DNA from: Methylococcaceae bacterium
Lineage (GTDB): Bacteria > Pseudomonadota > Gammaproteobacteria > Methylococcales > Methylomonadaceae
Direction: 5' to 3'
Assembly: GCA_005779525.1 (NCBI GenBank)
Contig: SXIZ01000158.1
Location: forward strand, 1-26,757
DNA length: 26,757 bases
The translations under genes were made by a program, and so were the position numbers. A model generated the notes under the pieces. It had not been told where the DNA came from. It saw only the letters and a program-made list of their open reading frames with translations, and did not search any database. This document shows positions 25,165 to 26,757 of the stretch, in pieces; within the stretch, counting starts at the first letter, position 1, and every line of letters starts with the position of its first letter.

Positions 25165-25767
25165 ATGCTTTATTTAAGTCACGACATTATTACTACTGGA
25201 TTTAAATTTCGTAATCTCTTTTGTATCTTTCTTATTTACCTACTGACTTCTTGCAGCGTCAATCCACCGCAAAACAAAGAGAACCTGTGCGCTTTATTTC
25301 AAGAAAAGCAAGATTGGTACACGGCTTCTGTACAAAGTTACCAAAAATGGGGCGTTCCCGTGCATGTACAAATGGCGATCATGTTTCAGGAATCAAGCTT
25401 TATTGCCGATGCTCAACCACCGTTGAATTGGATGGGCGTCAGACCAAGTACCGCGTTTGGCTATGCGCAGGCGAAAGATGAAACCTGGGAGCATTACTTA
25501 AGCCATACACACACTGCTAGCGCAGATCGCGATGACTTTGCAGACGCCTCTGACTTTATTGGTTGGTACTGCAATCTCAGCAACACAAAACTAAATTTAT
25601 CCAAATATGATGCTGAACAATTGTATTTGGCTTATCATGAAGGACATGGCGGCTATCAACGTGGCAGCTATTTGCAGAAGGAATGGCTGATGCGAACCGC
25701 AAAAAAAGTAGGCGTTCGGGCGAATAACTACCGCTACCAACTCAGCCATTGCCAACATCAATTCTGA
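25165..25767 (+). CDS. Lysozyme-like (SLT) transglycosylase lipoprotein
   Basis: Probable envelope lipoprotein with a lytic-transglycosylase-like fold. A hydrophobic N-terminus ends in lipobox LLTSC near residue 31. The SLT-like domain follows: candidate catalytic Glu in AIMFQESSF, then STAFGYAQAKDETW, RDDFADASDFIGWY and AYHEGHGGYQRGSY, the Glu / GYAQ / Y-x-EG pattern of the family. Peptidoglycan cleavage is inferred. The ATG at 25165 is preferred; an in-frame TTG at 25159 is possible, and neither has a good ribosome site. About 200 residues. Genes for the PilZ protein (divergent) and an FKBP isomerase (59 bases downstream) flank it. Confidence 0.85.
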   Translation: MLYLSHDIITTGFKFRNLFCIFLIYLLTSCSVNPPQNKENLCALFQEKQDWYTASVQSYQKWGVPVHVQMAIMFQESSFIADAQPPLNWMGVRPSTAFGYAQAKDETWEHYLSHTHTASADRDDFADASDFIGWYCNLSNTKLNLSKYDAEQLYLAYHEGHGGYQRGSYLQKEWLMRTAKKVGVRANNYRYQLSHCQHQF

Positions 25768-25792
25768 ATTTACTCACTTTTTTTGCTACACT
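25764..25792 (+). promoter_or_regulatory. Candidate promoter of the FKBP gene
   Basis: TACACT (25787-25792) is a good -10, with a weak -35 (CTGAAT, 25764-25769) 17 bases upstream. It lies just at the end of the SLT gene and gives a leader of about 28 bases containing AAAGGA. Confidence 0.4.
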
Positions 25793-25826
25793 GACTCTGG
25801 TTAACTTAACTTCAAAGGAAACAACT

Positions 25827-26312
25827 GTGAAAAATGATTTGAGCCGTTTTGTTCTTGTTATTACTTTTATGTTAGTAGGATTTACTATGTTTTCAATGGC
25901 AAATGCCACCACTCCCGAAGAAAATAAAATTGCTGGTGAAAAATTCTTAGCTGAAAATGCTAAAAAACCGAATATCAAAACCACCGCCTCAGGTTTACAG
26001 TATGAAGTACTGACTGCTGGTACAGGCAGCGTTGCTCCTAAAGCCAGTGATAATGTCACTGTGCATTACAAAGGCACCACCATTGACGGTAAAGAATTTG
26101 ACAGCTCTTATAGCCGCGGCACCCCTGCAACCTTTCCGTTAAATCGCGTTATTGCAGGCTGGACTGAAGGTGTGCAATTGATGAAAGAGGGTGCTAAATA
26201 TCGTTTTTACATTCCCTCAGATCTGGCTTACGGCACACGTGGTGCAGGCGCAGCAATTGCACCTAACAGCGCGCTGATTTTCGACGTTGAACTCATTAAA
26301 ATTGAGCAATAG
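25827..26312 (+). CDS. Exported FKBP-type peptidyl-prolyl isomerase
   Basis: Periplasmic FKBP-type prolyl isomerase (Mip/FkpA/FklB group), assisting folding of exported proteins. I start at GTG 25827-25829, which has AAAGGA at 25815-25820 and gives a signal peptide (basic start, hydrophobic core, cleavage after MANA). A short linker (EENKIAGEKFLAENA) replaces the long dimerisation helix of true Mip. The FKBP domain (about 55-161) has the conserved VTVHYKGTTIDGKEFDSS, FPLNRVIAGWTEGVQLM, GAKYRFYIPSDLAYG and LIFDVELIKI. 161 residues. A strong intrinsic terminator follows at 26375, so the gene is probably monocistronic. Confidence 0.93.
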   Translation: MKNDLSRFVLVITFMLVGFTMFSMANATTPEENKIAGEKFLAENAKKPNIKTTASGLQYEVLTAGTGSVAPKASDNVTVHYKGTTIDGKEFDSSYSRGTPATFPLNRVIAGWTEGVQLMKEGAKYRFYIPSDLAYGTRGAGAAIAPNSALIFDVELIKIEQ

Positions 26313-26374
26313 GCATCGCTATTGAGCGTATGCGTTTTTTAGATTTCCTACTGTTTTTGGAAATACCGTTTTTT

Positions 26375-26402
26375 AAAGCCTTGCCCGCGCAAGGCTTTTT
26401 TT
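26375..26402 (+). terminator. Intrinsic terminator after the FKBP gene
   Basis: The stem AAAGCCTTG (26375-26383) / CAAGGCTTT (26390-26398) closes a CCCGCG loop, and a run of seven T residues spans 26396-26402. It lies 62 bases past the FKBP stop and 16 bases before the rlmKL start. Confidence 0.92.
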
Positions 26403-26418
26403 ATTGCAGAACCTGATT

Positions 26419-26757
26419 ATGACATTGCAGTTATTCGCCACCACGCCCAAAGCCATGGAAGATATTCTCGCCGAGGAACTTAAAAGCTTGGGTGCAGATC
26501 AAATTAAAACAACTCTGGCGGGCACCGCATTTCAAGGCACGTTGGAAACCGCCTACCGTATCTGCCTCTGGTCGCGTACCGCCAACCGAGTTCTATTGGT
26601 GTTGAGTCATTTTGAGGTGAAGTCGCAAGACGATTTATATAAAGGCGTGCAAAGTATCAACTGGTTTGAACATCTGCGGCCCGACGGCAGTATCGCCGTT
26701 GCATTTAACGCCAAACATTCCAAGGCGATTACCAATACGCATTTCGGCGCCCTCAAA
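26419..26757 (+). CDS. rlmL: 23S rRNA methyltransferase RlmKL, N-terminal part (cut by window end)
   Basis: The first 113 codons of a frame that runs off the window. The start (MTLQLFATTPKAMEDILAEEL) and the stretch AYRICLWSRTANRVLLVL followed by DDLYKGVQSINWFEH match the N-terminus of RlmKL, the fused enzyme that methylates G2445 and G2069 of 23S rRNA. The visible part is the N-terminal and THUMP region, which presents the RNA; both methyltransferase domains lie beyond the edge. No good Shine-Dalgarno is seen before the ATG, and the terminator of the preceding gene ends 16 bases upstream. Confidence 0.92.
   Translation, partial: MTLQLFATTPKAMEDILAEELKSLGADQIKTTLAGTAFQGTLETAYRICLWSRTANRVLLVLSHFEVKSQDDLYKGVQSINWFEHLRPDGSIAVAFNAKHSKAITNTHFGALK

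Overview
The window reads as chromosomal DNA of a gammaproteobacterium of moderate GC (judged by eye, not counted). The main support is the block rsmI <-> lpoA-yraN-gmhA-dolP, a gene order conserved in Enterobacterales and Pseudomonas. pilT-pilU, a two-domain glutamine-dependent NadE, a CyoE farnesyltransferase and the start of rlmKL agree with this. The zwf-edd-eda order resembles the Legionella Entner-Doudoroff operon, so an affiliation near Legionellales is possible but not shown. Coding density is high. I found no tRNA, rRNA, CRISPR array, transposase or phage gene.

Layout. 1-2.8 kb (minus): copA-copB, periplasmic and outer-membrane copper resistance. 2.8-5.2 kb (minus): pilT then pilU, the type IV pilus retraction ATPases, with a possible 37-codon ORF between them. 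5.4-8.8 kb (minus): lpoA-yraN-gmhA-dolP, envelope maintenance, divergent from rsmI (8.85-9.7 kb, plus). 9.9-11.1 kb (plus): an orphan response regulator whose C-terminal output region I cannot classify. 11.2-17.2 kb (minus): corA-yggS-zwf-edd-eda, the core of the Entner-Doudoroff route behind a PLP-homeostasis gene and a magnesium channel. 17.5-22.4 kb (minus): nhaD, nadE and an M16 zinc peptidase. 22.5-24.4 kb (plus): cyoE overlapping a YbiB/TrpD2-like gene. 24.4-25.1 kb (minus): a tandem PilZ protein. 25.2-26.3 kb (plus): an SLT-like lipoprotein and an exported FKBP isomerase with a clear intrinsic terminator. The window ends inside rlmKL.

How it fits together. Most genes are housekeeping: NAD and haem A/O synthesis, Entner-Doudoroff catabolism, peptidoglycan and LPS, rRNA methylation and ion balance. 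Surface motility is represented by pilT/pilU. Possible cyclic-di-GMP sensing is represented by the tandem PilZ protein.

Most unusual item. The NhaD-family antiporter carries a cytoplasmic insertion with one near-perfect copy of the MshEN/GspE-N motif, and it also departs from what I remember as the family consensus at two DN motifs. Other items worth a look are two dyads in the edd-eda gap, the absence of pgl and glk from the Entner-Doudoroff cluster, a REP-like palindrome between convergent genes, and the short ORF between pilT and pilU.
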